From NCBI RefSeq assembly GCF_051388935.1, contig NZ_JBPKBI010000013.1:148181-212180 (forward strand): a stretch of 64,000 bases of DNA, in the 5' to 3' direction. Origin of the DNA: Yinghuangia sp035454725. GTDB taxonomy: Bacteria; Actinomycetota; Actinomycetes; Streptomycetales; Streptomycetaceae. Below the pieces are notes generated by a model that did not search any database, was not told the origin of the DNA, and was given only the letters and a program-made list of their open reading frames with translations. Position numbers and translations under genes: made by a program. Of the stretch, positions 1-10,077 are shown one piece after another (the stretch's first letter is position 1; every line of letters begins with the position of its first letter).

Positions 1-595
1 GCTCTCCACCGCTGGCCAGAACCACCCGGAGGTATGCCTGTGCGCCGCACCGGTCACAACGGTCGGCGGCCGTCAACGGACTGGCGGGAGTCAGAACCGA
101 ATTCACGTCGCCTCTTCTCTACTCGACGAGGACTGCATCGATGTTCACAACATCAAACCAGTCTCGAACGTTCCCGGGGATGATCGTGTCATGTTCGACC
201 CCGGTTGGGCACACCCCATTTTCCCTGAGTTCTTGCCGGAACCCTTCCGTGATGTCCGTCTCGTACGTACAGACTGCGACTCCGGACCAGCTTCGAACGC
301 CGCATCGGTACGTCATCGGTGTGTCTCTGTGCATATGGACGTGCCCCGGCGCGACATGGTTCATGCCATCACTCGATCGTGTCATCGAACGTAAGTTCGA
401 CTCTCGGGTACGCTGATGCGGTGAGCCGTCGCCAGGCGGTCACCGCGCCCCGGTAGCCTTGCGTCGGCGTCGCGCGGATGATCGCCCCGGGAGCCGAACC
501 CGCAAGGCCCTACAGGAATCCCGGCCGCACCCGCGCGCCCGCCGACCACAGCACGTTCCACCGACGCACCCAACGACTCAGGGGAGTTGCACCGC
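1..595. other. Upstream region before parE, no confident gene
   Basis: I recognise no gene in these bases. GC content looks lower around 120-420 than in the flanking genes. One minus-strand reading frame (119-385) is a weak candidate and is listed separately. The parE ribosome-binding site (AGGGGAG, 580-586) closes the region. No confident promoter hexamers were found. Confidence 0.5.
119..385 (-). CDS. Possible small hypothetical protein (88 aa)
   Basis: This is an ATG-to-TAG frame of 88 residues, acidic towards its C-terminus (ends in DAVLVE), with three cysteines and no membrane segment or family I recognise. Third-position GC is only moderate, well below that of the neighbouring genes, and no good ribosome-binding site sits at the usual distance: the nearest purine run, GAGAG, is about 17 nt upstream. 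It is either a horizontally acquired small gene, a decayed remnant, or a chance frame in AT-richer intergenic DNA. The overlapping plus-strand frames have less protein-like composition. No function is proposed. Confidence 0.25.
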   Translation of the reverse strand: MTRSSDGMNHVAPGHVHMHRDTPMTYRCGVRSWSGVAVCTYETDITEGFRQELRENGVCPTGVEHDTIIPGNVRDWFDVVNIDAVLVE

Positions 596-2707
<2,112 letters not shown>

Positions 2708-2746
2708 CAGGACAACGATGCCGACCGGATGACCGTTCGGTGCGGG

Positions 2747-2780
2747 AAGGGCCCGGAACCACCTGGTTCCGGGCCCTTTC
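2747..2780 (+). terminator. Hairpin terminator after parE
   Basis: A perfect 14-bp inverted repeat (AAGGGCCCGGAACC, then its complement at 2765-2778) has a 4-nt ACCT loop and is followed by a short T/C tail. It lies 40 nt after the parE stop, as expected for an intrinsic terminator. Confidence 0.8.
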
Positions 2781-2961
2781 GCATGTCGCGGCGGGCAAGA
2801 AACGGGTCTTGCGGGACATTTCATTCGATCGTGTGAACCAGGAGTGACCCGGGCCATCCGAGCGTCGCATGGTTTGCATGCTTAAGTCCGGTCCGCCTCC
2901 ACGGCTCCGAGGGCGCGACGCGTCCCACCGCAGGGGCGGTCACCGGACGAGGAGAATTTCC

Positions 2962-3372
2962 GTGACCACCAGTTCGTACCGGGCCCGTGAGCACGGGCTC
3001 GCGCCCGACCGAGGGCCCGACCCGGTCGCGCGGACCGACGGCGTCCGCCGGGAGGAACAGCCCGGGGACGTCTACCTCCACGTGCAGGCGAGCCCCGAGT
3101 TCCAGGAAATCCGCCGCCGCTACCGGGATTTCGTATTCCCGATGACGGCCTTGTTCCTGGCCTGGTACTTCGCGTACGTGCTCGCCACGACCCTGGCGCG
3201 CGACCTCATGGCCCGGCCCATCGCCGGCGAGATCAACGTCGGTCTCGCCTTCGGGCTCGCCCAGTTCGTCTCGACGTTCCTCATCACGTGGCTGTACGCC
3301 CGCAACGCGGTCCGCAAGCGCGACCGGGCGGCGCTCGCACTGCGCTGGGAGACGCAGGAGCGCCTGCGGTGA
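2962..3372 (+). CDS. DUF485 membrane protein, partner of symporter
   Basis: This is a small membrane protein of about 136 aa with a hydrophilic N-terminus and two transmembrane helices (about residues 58-80 and 95-112), ending in a basic tail. DUF485 proteins (YjcH type) are regularly encoded just before acetate/solute:cation symporters of the SSS family, and that is the case here. GTG 2962 is chosen because GAGGAG (2949-2954) lies 7 nt upstream; the longer frame from 2869 has no such site. The stop overlaps the next start (GTGA), so the two genes are translationally coupled. Its biochemical role is not established; it is inferred to assist or stabilise the transporter. Confidence 0.85.
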   Translation: MTTSSYRAREHGLAPDRGPDPVARTDGVRREEQPGDVYLHVQASPEFQEIRRRYRDFVFPMTALFLAWYFAYVLATTLARDLMARPIAGEINVGLAFGLAQFVSTFLITWLYARNAVRKRDRAALALRWETQERLR

Positions 3373-4991
3373 CCGGGCCGTACACCATGGCGGTCGGGAC
3401 GCAGGGAGACCACCGGCTGCTCACCGTCGGCCTGTTCGTGGGTTTTGTCGCCGTCACCCTCGCGATCACCGCGTGGGCGAGCCGGCACAGCCGGACCGCC
3501 AACGACTTCTACACCGGCGGACGCGAGTTCTCCGCGGCGCAGAACGGCCTGGCGATCTCCGGCGACTACATGTCCGCCGCGTCGTTCCTGGGCATCGCCG
3601 GGCTGATCTCGCTGGTCGGCTACGACGGTTTTCTGTACTCGATCGGCTTCCTCGTCGCGTGGCTCGTCGTCCTCATGCTGGTCGCCGAACTCGTGCGCAA
3701 CTGCGGCCGTTACACGATGGCGGACGTCCTGGCGTTTCGCATGAGCCAGCGCCCGGTCCGCACCGCCGCGGGGGCCTCGTCGATCGTCGTGTCGGTGTTC
3801 TACCTGCTGGCCCAGATGGTCGGCGCAGGCTCCCTGGTCGCGCTGCTGCTCGGTGACGCGGACGGCTCGGTGCGGACGCTCACGATCGTCGCCGTCGGCG
3901 CCCTGATGATCGTGTACGTGGCCTTCGGCGGCATGAAGGCCACCACCTGGATCCAGATCGTCAAGGCCGGCCTGCTGATGGCCGGAGCGATCACGTTGAC
4001 GGTGCTGGTCCTGGTCCGCTTCGGCGGCGACGTCGACGCGATGCTGCACGCGGCGGCCCAGACCAGCGGCCACGGTGAGAAATTCCTGGAACCAGGGCTT
4101 CAGTACGGTACGTCGCTGACCAGCCGTCTCGACTTCATCAGCCTCGCGCTTGCGCTGGTCCTCGGAACCGCCGGGCTTCCGCACATCCTCGTGCGGTTCT
4201 ACACCGTGCCCACCGCCCGTGCCGCGCGTCGCTCGGTCATGTGGGCGATCGGCCTGATCGGCGTCTTCTACCTGATGACCATCGTGCTCGGCTTCGGTGC
4301 GGCGGCGGTCCTCGGCTCGGACACGATCCGCGAGTCCAACCAGGCAGGCAACACGGCGCTGCCGCTGCTCGCGCAGGAGTTGGGCGGCGGCGCAGACTCG
4401 GTCGGCGGTGTGGTGCTGCTGGCGGTCATCGCGGCGGTGGCCTTCGCGACGATCCTGGCCGTCGTCGCCGGGCTCACGCTCGCGTCGTCGGCGTCGGCCG
4501 CGCACGACCTGTACGCGTCCGTGATCCGCAAGGGCCGGGCCGACGAGAGGCACGAGCTGGCCGCCGCGCGCGTGTCCGCGATCCTCATCGGCGCGGTGGC
4601 GATCGGTCTGAGCCTGACCGCGCAGCGGCTCAACGTGGCGTTCCTTGTCGCGCTCGCGTTTGCGGTGGCGGCTTCCGCGAACCTCCCGACGATTCTCTTC
4701 ACGCTCTTCTGGCGCCGGTTCAACACGCGTGGCACCGTGTGGGCGATCAACGGAGGGCTGATCTCGTCGGTCGTGCTGGTGGTCTTCTCGCCGGTCGTCT
4801 CCGGCGGCCCGAACCCGCTGGCCACGGGTGTGGACTTCCACTGGTTCCCGCTGGACAACCCGGGGATCGTGTCGATTCCGTGCGGGTTCCTCGCGGGCGT
4901 GATCGGCACGCTGACCTCGAAGCAGGGCTCCGACGCCTCGAAGTACGCCGAGATGGAGGTCCGGGCGCTGACCGGCGCGGGAGCGCACTGA
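3369..4991 (+). CDS. actP: Cation:acetate/solute symporter, SSS family
   Basis: This is a cytoplasmic-membrane sodium/solute symporter of about 540 aa with some 13 hydrophobic helices. It contains the SSS-family signature stretch beginning FYTGGREFSAAQNGLAISGD and GDYMSAASFLGIAGLIS. The pairing with DUF485 points to the ActP (acetate/glycolate/short monocarboxylate) group; the exact substrate cannot be read from sequence. GTG 3369 overlaps the DUF485 stop by 4 nt, and the long upstream extension to 3288 lies inside that gene. The C-terminus is short and hydrophilic. The gene converges on the sucrase/ferredoxin-like gene 155 nt away. Confidence 0.88.
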   Translation: MTGPYTMAVGTQGDHRLLTVGLFVGFVAVTLAITAWASRHSRTANDFYTGGREFSAAQNGLAISGDYMSAASFLGIAGLISLVGYDGFLYSIGFLVAWLVVLMLVAELVRNCGRYTMADVLAFRMSQRPVRTAAGASSIVVSVFYLLAQMVGAGSLVALLLGDADGSVRTLTIVAVGALMIVYVAFGGMKATTWIQIVKAGLLMAGAITLTVLVLVRFGGDVDAMLHAAAQTSGHGEKFLEPGLQYGTSLTSRLDFISLALALVLGTAGLPHILVRFYTVPTARAARRSVMWAIGLIGVFYLMTIVLGFGAAAVLGSDTIRESNQAGNTALPLLAQELGGGADSVGGVVLLAVIAAVAFATILAVVAGLTLASSASAAHDLYASVIRKGRADERHELAAARVSAILIGAVAIGLSLTAQRLNVAFLVALAFAVAASANLPTILFTLFWRRFNTRGTVWAINGGLISSVVLVVFSPVVSGGPNPLATGVDFHWFPLDNPGIVSIPCGFLAGVIGTLTSKQGSDASKYAEMEVRALTGAGAH

Positions 4992-5146
4992 CCGGCGGGC
5001 CCCGGCTGTGTGCGGCGCGCCTGGTCGGCGGATCTGCGCCGGATCGCGTACGCGTCGACCGCGCCGAACAGGTGCCGGCGCGGCCACGGCACATGCGCGA
5101 ACAGCCGCTGGTGGGCGGTCTCACGCAGCGCGGGTCGGCTTGCCCC

Positions 5147-6049
5147 TCAGTGCGCGGGCGTGACCAGGCGCGGTCGCATGCTGAGCGGGTTGCCGACGTC
5201 CTTGCCGCAGCTCTCGGGGCGGGCGGGGCTCTCGGGCTGCGCGGTGACCTCGACGGTCCACGTACGCCCGTCGACGTGGTCGACGCGGACGGTCCAGGCG
5301 CTGTCGCCGTGCGGTTCCGGGGCGGCGACACGCAGCCGGTCGGCGCCGAATTCGAGTATGTCCTCGCGTACGGCCAGCTCGGCGGCCTGGGCGGGCCGCG
5401 ACCATGTGGAGCGCCCGCGGCAGTCCGCGGTCAGCATGGCGCCGGTCCGCGCGGCGTTCAGTGCGGAGACGGCGGAGTCGGGGTCGAGGCGCCCGTAGAC
5501 GTAGCCGTCCGGGAGCACGAGCGCGGTGGGGGCGAAGCGGTGCCCGCCGAGGTGCGTCGCCTCCCAGACGGCCCCCGGCACCCGTACGCTCAGCGCCTCG
5601 GCGAGCGGCCTCCCGGCCGTGGCACAGCAGCGGTCGCGCTTTCCGTTCGTGCACACCAGGATCAGCGGCTCGTCGTGCGGGGCACCGAGTGTCGGCGGGC
5701 GGGAACCGGCGAGTGCGGCGAAGTCGTGGGCCAGAAGATCCGCCGGGGTGTCGATCTCCAGGCGGCGGGCCCAGGTCGCTCCGGGTTCCGTCCAGACCAG
5801 GAACACCGTGCGCGGCTGCGCGGACTCGGTCGTGCGCCCCGGGGTGCGGATCAGCGTCGCACGGAAACCGGCCGCGGCCGCCTGGCGTTCGATCTCGCCG
5901 CCGATCGCCGGGTCGAGACCGCGGCTGCCCGTCAGCGCCTTGGCCGCCCACGGCCCCGGATGCTCGATGAGCAGCCAGCCGCGCGCGGTCGGCGCCGTGC
6001 CGGCCATCGGCTCGGCGTGGGCGCTGGACAGGAAAGAGCAGGTCGTCAC
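5147..6049 (-). CDS. Sucrase/ferredoxin-like family protein
   Basis: This is a cytoplasmic protein of about 300 aa with a thioredoxin-like ferredoxin fold. It carries CTNGKRDRCCATAGRPLA, the cysteine cluster expected for [2Fe-2S] binding, followed by HLGGHRFAPTALVLPDG, both typical of the 'sucrase ferredoxin-like' family. The N-terminal MAGTAPTARGWLLIEHPGPW segment (after VTTCSF) is also family-typical. GTG 6049 gives a start (VTTCSF) that fits homologues I remember; the upstream extension to 6154 is unlike the family. No clear Shine-Dalgarno is present, but TACGGT lies 8 nt upstream, so the message may be leaderless. Despite the name, sucrase activity is not established for actinomycete members. 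Confidence 0.85.
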   Translation of the reverse strand: MTTCSFLSSAHAEPMAGTAPTARGWLLIEHPGPWAAKALTGSRGLDPAIGGEIERQAAAAGFRATLIRTPGRTTESAQPRTVFLVWTEPGATWARRLEIDTPADLLAHDFAALAGSRPPTLGAPHDEPLILVCTNGKRDRCCATAGRPLAEALSVRVPGAVWEATHLGGHRFAPTALVLPDGYVYGRLDPDSAVSALNAARTGAMLTADCRGRSTWSRPAQAAELAVREDILEFGADRLRVAAPEPHGDSAWTVRVDHVDGRTWTVEVTAQPESPARPESCGKDVGNPLSMRPRLVTPAH

Positions 6050-6247
6050 GGATGTGTACCGTACATGGTCAACTTCTCGGGCGAGCGGCGCCGGGGGTTC
6101 CGGACCGTTCGGCGCGCGCTCGGCGCCGGGTGTACCCGAGACCGCGCAGCCCAATCCGATCCGGCCGCGGCGATCTTCGGTGACCGGAGGCGATCACGGC
6201 GGACTACGGTGGGGGGACGAACCGACTCCGGGGGGAGTGGACCGTCC

Positions 6248-6709
6248 ATGGACTCGAAACCCGCCTTCACACTCGACGACGCGGTGGCGCTGGCGAGGCG
6301 TGCCCACGAGGGGCAGCTCGACAAGGGCGGCAAGCCCTACATCGCCCATCCGCTGCGCGTCATGCGCGAGGTCGACGGCGTGTGGGAGCAGATGGCCGCG
6401 GTCCTCCACGACGTCATCGAGGACACCGACGTCACCGTGCAGGATCTGCGAAGCGCGGGGTGTCCGGAGCGGGTCGTCACGGCGGTCGTCGCGCTGACGA
6501 AGCTGCCGGGCGAGCCATTGGAGGCGAGCATGTCCCGCGCAGCGGCCGACCCGATCGCGTGCGTCGTCAAGCGTGCCGACATCGCCGACAACCGCTCCGA
6601 GGCCCGCCTCGGCCAACTCGACGAGGCGACCCAGGTCCGCCTCCGCGCCAAGTACGCCCGCTCCCTCGCGCTGCTCGACGGCTACGCCCGCGAGGGCGCG
6701 GCACACTGA
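6248..6709 (+). CDS. HD-domain phosphohydrolase, short (p)ppGpp-hydrolase-like
   Basis: This is a 153-aa single-domain HD hydrolase. The metal-binding pattern is visible: ARRAH (His about 18), GGKPYIAHPLRV, HDVIEDTD (HD pair about 57) and KRADIADNRS (Asp about 105). This arrangement resembles the hydrolase domain of RelA/SpoT and the small MESH1-type hydrolases, which remove pyrophosphate from ppGpp or related nucleotides. No synthetase, TGS or ACT domain is present, so it is at most a hydrolase. ATG 6248 follows a GGGGGGAG stretch about 10 nt upstream. The substrate is inferred from family resemblance only. It converges on parC. Confidence 0.8.
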   Translation: MDSKPAFTLDDAVALARRAHEGQLDKGGKPYIAHPLRVMREVDGVWEQMAAVLHDVIEDTDVTVQDLRSAGCPERVVTAVVALTKLPGEPLEASMSRAAADPIACVVKRADIADNRSEARLGQLDEATQVRLRAKYARSLALLDGYAREGAAH

Positions 6710-6901
6710 GCTCACCCGCGCGCCGGCCATCCTGCGCGAACCGGGCGTCAGCGCGATTTGTCGAACGCCGTTTCGCCGCGTCGCACCGTGGCTCTCCCGG
6801 TGGACGCACGCGTCGGAAAACGAGAACGCCGAGCCCCAGGCCACACGCCCCGACGATGCCGTGAGTTCGACCCGCCGGTGCCTTCCGTCGCGCCTGCCGG
6901 C

Positions 6902-6948
6902 GCCCTTCCTGTGTTCGACCGCGAGACGCGGACGGGCGCAGGAAGGGC
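6902..6948. terminator. Weak inverted repeat between convergent genes
   Basis: A perfect 10-bp inverted repeat (GCCCTTCCTG / CAGGAAGGGC) with a 27-nt loop lies in the 297-nt gap between the HD gene and parC, which converge. It has no T tract. It could act as a bidirectional terminator, but the long loop makes this uncertain. Nothing else was recognised in 6710-7006. Confidence 0.3.
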
Positions 6949-7006
6949 ACCGGCCGTGGTCGACGGGACGCTGTCCCGGCGCGAGCACGGTGGCGGGAGT
7001 CGCGGC

Positions 7007-9466
7007 CTACACCGGACCGGCCACCACGGCGACCGGCTTGGCAAGAGGCGTCCCCGAGCCGTCGCGGCGGCGGTCGATGTCCGGGAGCTGCGCCGGGGTG
7101 CCCGCGGCGTTGGCCGCACGCGCCGGAGCCGGTCCCGCCCAGGCGAGCGCCAGGGTCGTCTCGCCCTTCAGGAAGCGCTGGCAGCGGACGCCGCCGGTCG
7201 CGCGGCCCTTGCGTGGGAACTCCTCGAACGGCGTCACCTTGCAGGTCCCGTGCTCGGCGCCGAAGAGCGCGTCGCCGCTGAACGCCGCGACGGTCACCAC
7301 GACGGCGTCGGCTGCGGGATCGACCGCGTTGAAGGAGACGACCGAGCGGCCGGTGCCCAGTTTGATCCCGGCCATGCCGCCCGCAGCGCGGCCCTGCGGC
7401 CGTACCAGGGAAGCGGGGAAGCGCAGAAGTTGCGCGTCGTCGGTGATGAAGACGAGGTCTTCGTCCCCGGTGCGCAGCTCGACCGCGCCGACGATGCGGT
7501 CGCCTTCCTTGAGCGCGATGACCTCCAACTCCTCCTTGTTCGTCGGGTAGTCGGGGGTGACGCGTTTGACGACGCCCTGCACGGTGCCGAGGGCCAGGCC
7601 GGGGGAGTCGGGGGAGAGCGTCGTCAGGCAGACGACCTTCTCGTCGGCCTGGAGTGCCACGAACTCGCTTATCGGGGCCCCGCCCGACAGATTCGGCGCG
7701 GTGTGGCTCGGCGGCAGCGCGGGCAGGTCGACGACGTTGAGGCGCAGTAGGCGCCCGGTGTCGGTGACCACGCCCAGCTCGGCGCGCACGGTCGTGCCGA
7801 CCGCGGAGACCACGAGGTCGTGCTTGTGCCGCGCGCCTTCCGTCGGCAGCGCCTCGTCGCCCGGGGTGCGGGCGAGCAGGCCGGTGGACGACATCAGCAC
7901 GCGGCAGGGGTCGTCGGTGACTTCGAGGGGGACCGCGGCGGCCGGGGAGCCGGCCGATTCGAGCAACACCGTGCGGCGCGGCGTGCCGTACTTCTTCGCG
8001 ACCGCGGCGAGCTCGTCGGACACGATCTTGCGGAGCCGCTGGTCGGAGTTGAGGATCTCGGTCAGCTCGTCGATCTCGGCGCGGAGTTTGTCGCGCTCGC
8101 CTTCCAGCTCGATGCGGTCGAAGCGGGTCAGGCGGCGCAGCGGCGTGTCCAGGATGTAGCTCGCCTGGATGTCGGAGAGCTCGAAGGACTCCATCAGGCG
8201 TTCCTTGGCCTGGGCCGCGTTGTCGCTGCCGCGGATCAGCTCGATGACGCGGTCGATGTCGATGAGCGCGATCAGCAGGCCCTCGACCAGGTGCAGGCGG
8301 TCCTGGCGCTTGCCGCGGCGGAATTCGCTGCGACGGCGCACGACCTCGAACCGGTGGTCGAGGTAGACCTCCAGGAGCTCCTTGAGGCCGAGGGTGAGCG
8401 GCTGTCCGTCGACGAGGGCGACGTTGTTGATGCCGAAGGTCTCCTCCATCGGCGTCAGCTTGTAGAGCTGTTCGAGGATCGCCTCGGGGTTGAAACCGTT
8501 CTTGACCTCGATGACCAGGCGCAGGCCGTGCGAGCGGTCGGTGAGGTCCTTCAGGTCGGAGATGCCCTGGAGCTTTTTGTTCTGCACAAGCTCCTTGACC
8601 TTGGCGATCACCTTCTCCGGACCGACGTTGTACGGCAGTTCGGTGACGACGATGCCCTTGCGCCGCGGCGTGACGTTCTCGACGGTCGCGGTCGCGCGGA
8701 TCTTGAACGTCCCGCGGCCCGATTCGTACGCGTCCCGCACCCCGCTCAGCCCGACCACGCGGCCCCCGGTCGGCAGGTCGGGGCCGGGGATGTGTTTCAT
8801 GAGGTCGGCGAGCGTCGCGTGCGGGCGGCGGATCAACTCGCGTGCGGCGGCGACGACTTCGGTCAGGTTGTGGGGCGGCATGTTGGTGGCCATGCCGACC
8901 GCGATGCCGGAGGTGCCGTTGACCAGCAGGTTCGGGAACGACGCGGGCAAGACCTGCGGTTCGCGTTCCTGGCCGTCGTAGTTGGGCGCGAAGTCGACGG
9001 TGTCCTCGTCGATCGACTCGACCATGAGCATCGCGGCCTGCGAGAGGCGGCTCTCGGTGTAGCGCATCGCGGCCGGCGGGTCGTCGTTGCCGAGCGAGCC
9101 GAAGTTGCCGTGCCCGTCGATGAGCGGCAGCCGCATCGAGAACGGCTGGGCGAGGCGCACGAGCGCGTCGTAGATGGCGCCGTCGCCGTGCGGGTGCAGG
9201 CGTCCCATCACCTCGCCGACGACGCGCGCGCACTTGACGTAGCCGCGGTCGGGCCGCACGCCCATTTCGTTGGCCTGATAGAGGATGCGTCGGTGGACCG
9301 GCTTGAGGCCGTCGCGTGCGTCGGGCAGCGCGCGCGAGTAGATGACCGAGTACGCGTACTCCAGGAACGAGCCCTGCATCTCGTCGACGACGTCGATGTC
9401 GAGGATGCGTTCCTCGAAGGTGTCGGGCTGGTCCTGGCCAGGCGTCTTCGTGCTGCGGCGGGCCAT
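7007..9466 (-). CDS. parC: DNA topoisomerase IV subunit A (GyrA/ParC family)
   Basis: This is the DNA-cleaving subunit of the type IIA topoisomerase partnered with the ParE encoded at 596-2707. The product is about 819 aa. The winged-helix/tower part begins FEERILDIDVVDEMQGSFLE. The catalytic tyrosine is in AAMRYTESRL (about residue 136), and the quinolone-region motif HPHGDGAIYDALVRLAQ is just upstream. The C-terminal half forms the beta-pinwheel (for example GVVKRVTPDYP and GRAAGGMAGIKL). ATG 9466 is preferred over the longer frame from 9526 because AAGGAGA (9477-9483) sits 10 nt upstream and the MARRSTKTP start matches streptomycete ParC. No GyrA-box motif (QRRGGKG) is evident, which supports ParC over GyrA. 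Confidence 0.95.
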   Translation of the reverse strand: MARRSTKTPGQDQPDTFEERILDIDVVDEMQGSFLEYAYSVIYSRALPDARDGLKPVHRRILYQANEMGVRPDRGYVKCARVVGEVMGRLHPHGDGAIYDALVRLAQPFSMRLPLIDGHGNFGSLGNDDPPAAMRYTESRLSQAAMLMVESIDEDTVDFAPNYDGQEREPQVLPASFPNLLVNGTSGIAVGMATNMPPHNLTEVVAAARELIRRPHATLADLMKHIPGPDLPTGGRVVGLSGVRDAYESGRGTFKIRATATVENVTPRRKGIVVTELPYNVGPEKVIAKVKELVQNKKLQGISDLKDLTDRSHGLRLVIEVKNGFNPEAILEQLYKLTPMEETFGINNVALVDGQPLTLGLKELLEVYLDHRFEVVRRRSEFRRGKRQDRLHLVEGLLIALIDIDRVIELIRGSDNAAQAKERLMESFELSDIQASYILDTPLRRLTRFDRIELEGERDKLRAEIDELTEILNSDQRLRKIVSDELAAVAKKYGTPRRTVLLESAGSPAAAVPLEVTDDPCRVLMSSTGLLARTPGDEALPTEGARHKHDLVVSAVGTTVRAELGVVTDTGRLLRLNVVDLPALPPSHTAPNLSGGAPISEFVALQADEKVVCLTTLSPDSPGLALGTVQGVVKRVTPDYPTNKEELEVIALKEGDRIVGAVELRTGDEDLVFITDDAQLLRFPASLVRPQGRAAGGMAGIKLGTGRSVVSFNAVDPAADAVVVTVAAFSGDALFGAEHGTCKVTPFEEFPRKGRATGGVRCQRFLKGETTLALAWAGPAPARAANAAGTPAQLPDIDRRRDGSGTPLAKPVAVVAGPV

Positions 9467-9641
9467 ACTGCGGCGGTCTCCTTGGCTTGAGGTGGTCGGG
9501 GCCATTGTGTCCCCCCGGTACGACATCCGGGTGCAGCGACCCGGTCACTGCGGGGAACGTCCGGGTTTGCGGGCATGAGGTGGGCCCGGAGCGGGAAGGG
9601 GCCAGTGTTCGCCGGTCCCACGCGGTGTAAGGAGGAATGTC

Positions 9642-9887
9642 ATGGACGACCCCCAGATCTTGGACCGCATCCGCTCGATGGTCGAAACCGAGCACGCGCT
9701 GCGCGACCAGCTCGCCCAGGGCAGGATCACCGCCGAGGAGGAGCAGCAGCTCCTGCACGCCATCGAGGTAGAACTCGACCAGTGCTGGGACCTGCTGCGC
9801 CAGCGCCGGGCCCGCCGGGACGCCCGCGAGGACCCCAACGCCGCGGCGGTCCGTCCGGAGCGCGAGGTCGAGGGTTATCAGCAGTAG
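9642..9887 (+). CDS. DUF2630 family protein
   Basis: This is an 81-aa acidic, largely helical protein. It starts MDDPQILDRIRSMVETEHALR and contains EEEQQLLHAIEVELDQCWDLLRQRRA, the pattern of the actinobacterial DUF2630 family, whose function is unknown. The heptad-like spacing suggests a helical hairpin or coiled coil. ATG 9642 has a near-perfect ribosome-binding site, AAGGAGG (9629-9635), 6 nt upstream. The gene is transcribed alone, divergent from parC, and ends at a strong terminator. Confidence 0.85.
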   Translation: MDDPQILDRIRSMVETEHALRDQLAQGRITAEEEQQLLHAIEVELDQCWDLLRQRRARRDAREDPNAAAVRPEREVEGYQQ

Positions 9888-9905
9888 GGCCCGTCCCGGT
9901 GTCAG

Positions 9906-9937
9906 GCGCGCGCCGGACGGGCGCGCGCGGCTTTTTG
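9906..9937 (+). terminator. Intrinsic terminator after DUF2630 gene
   Basis: A 9-bp all-GC stem (GCGCGCGCC at 9906-9914 pairs with 9920-9928) with a loop of about 5 nt is followed by a T run (CTTTTTG, 9931-9937). This is the most classical intrinsic terminator in the window. Confidence 0.8.
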
Positions 9938-10077
9938 TTCCCGGCTTCGCCCGCCGCGAACGTCTGCGGCGACGGCCCGGAAGCGGCTGTTTTGGTCAGT
10001 AAGGTTGCCTGCGGGCCGCCGATGCGGCCTCTCGTGGTGGTGGGCCGCGAGGCGTCGGCGGAGAGGACTGATGGGGC

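Noticed and set aside
3120..5087. Minus-strand open frame of 655 codons antisense to the symporter gene
   Set aside because: The product is arginine/histidine/aspartate-rich low-complexity sequence, a usual artefact of high-GC codon bias; the plus-strand gene is unambiguous.
4241..6709. Plus-strand open frame of 822 codons running into the HD-domain gene
   Set aside because: Only the last 153 codons resemble a protein family; the upstream part is antisense to the sucrase/ferredoxin-like gene or out of frame with the symporter.
6567..9758. Minus-strand open frame of 1063 codons over parC
   Set aside because: It is a shadow frame of parC with Arg/Pro-rich composition and no motifs.
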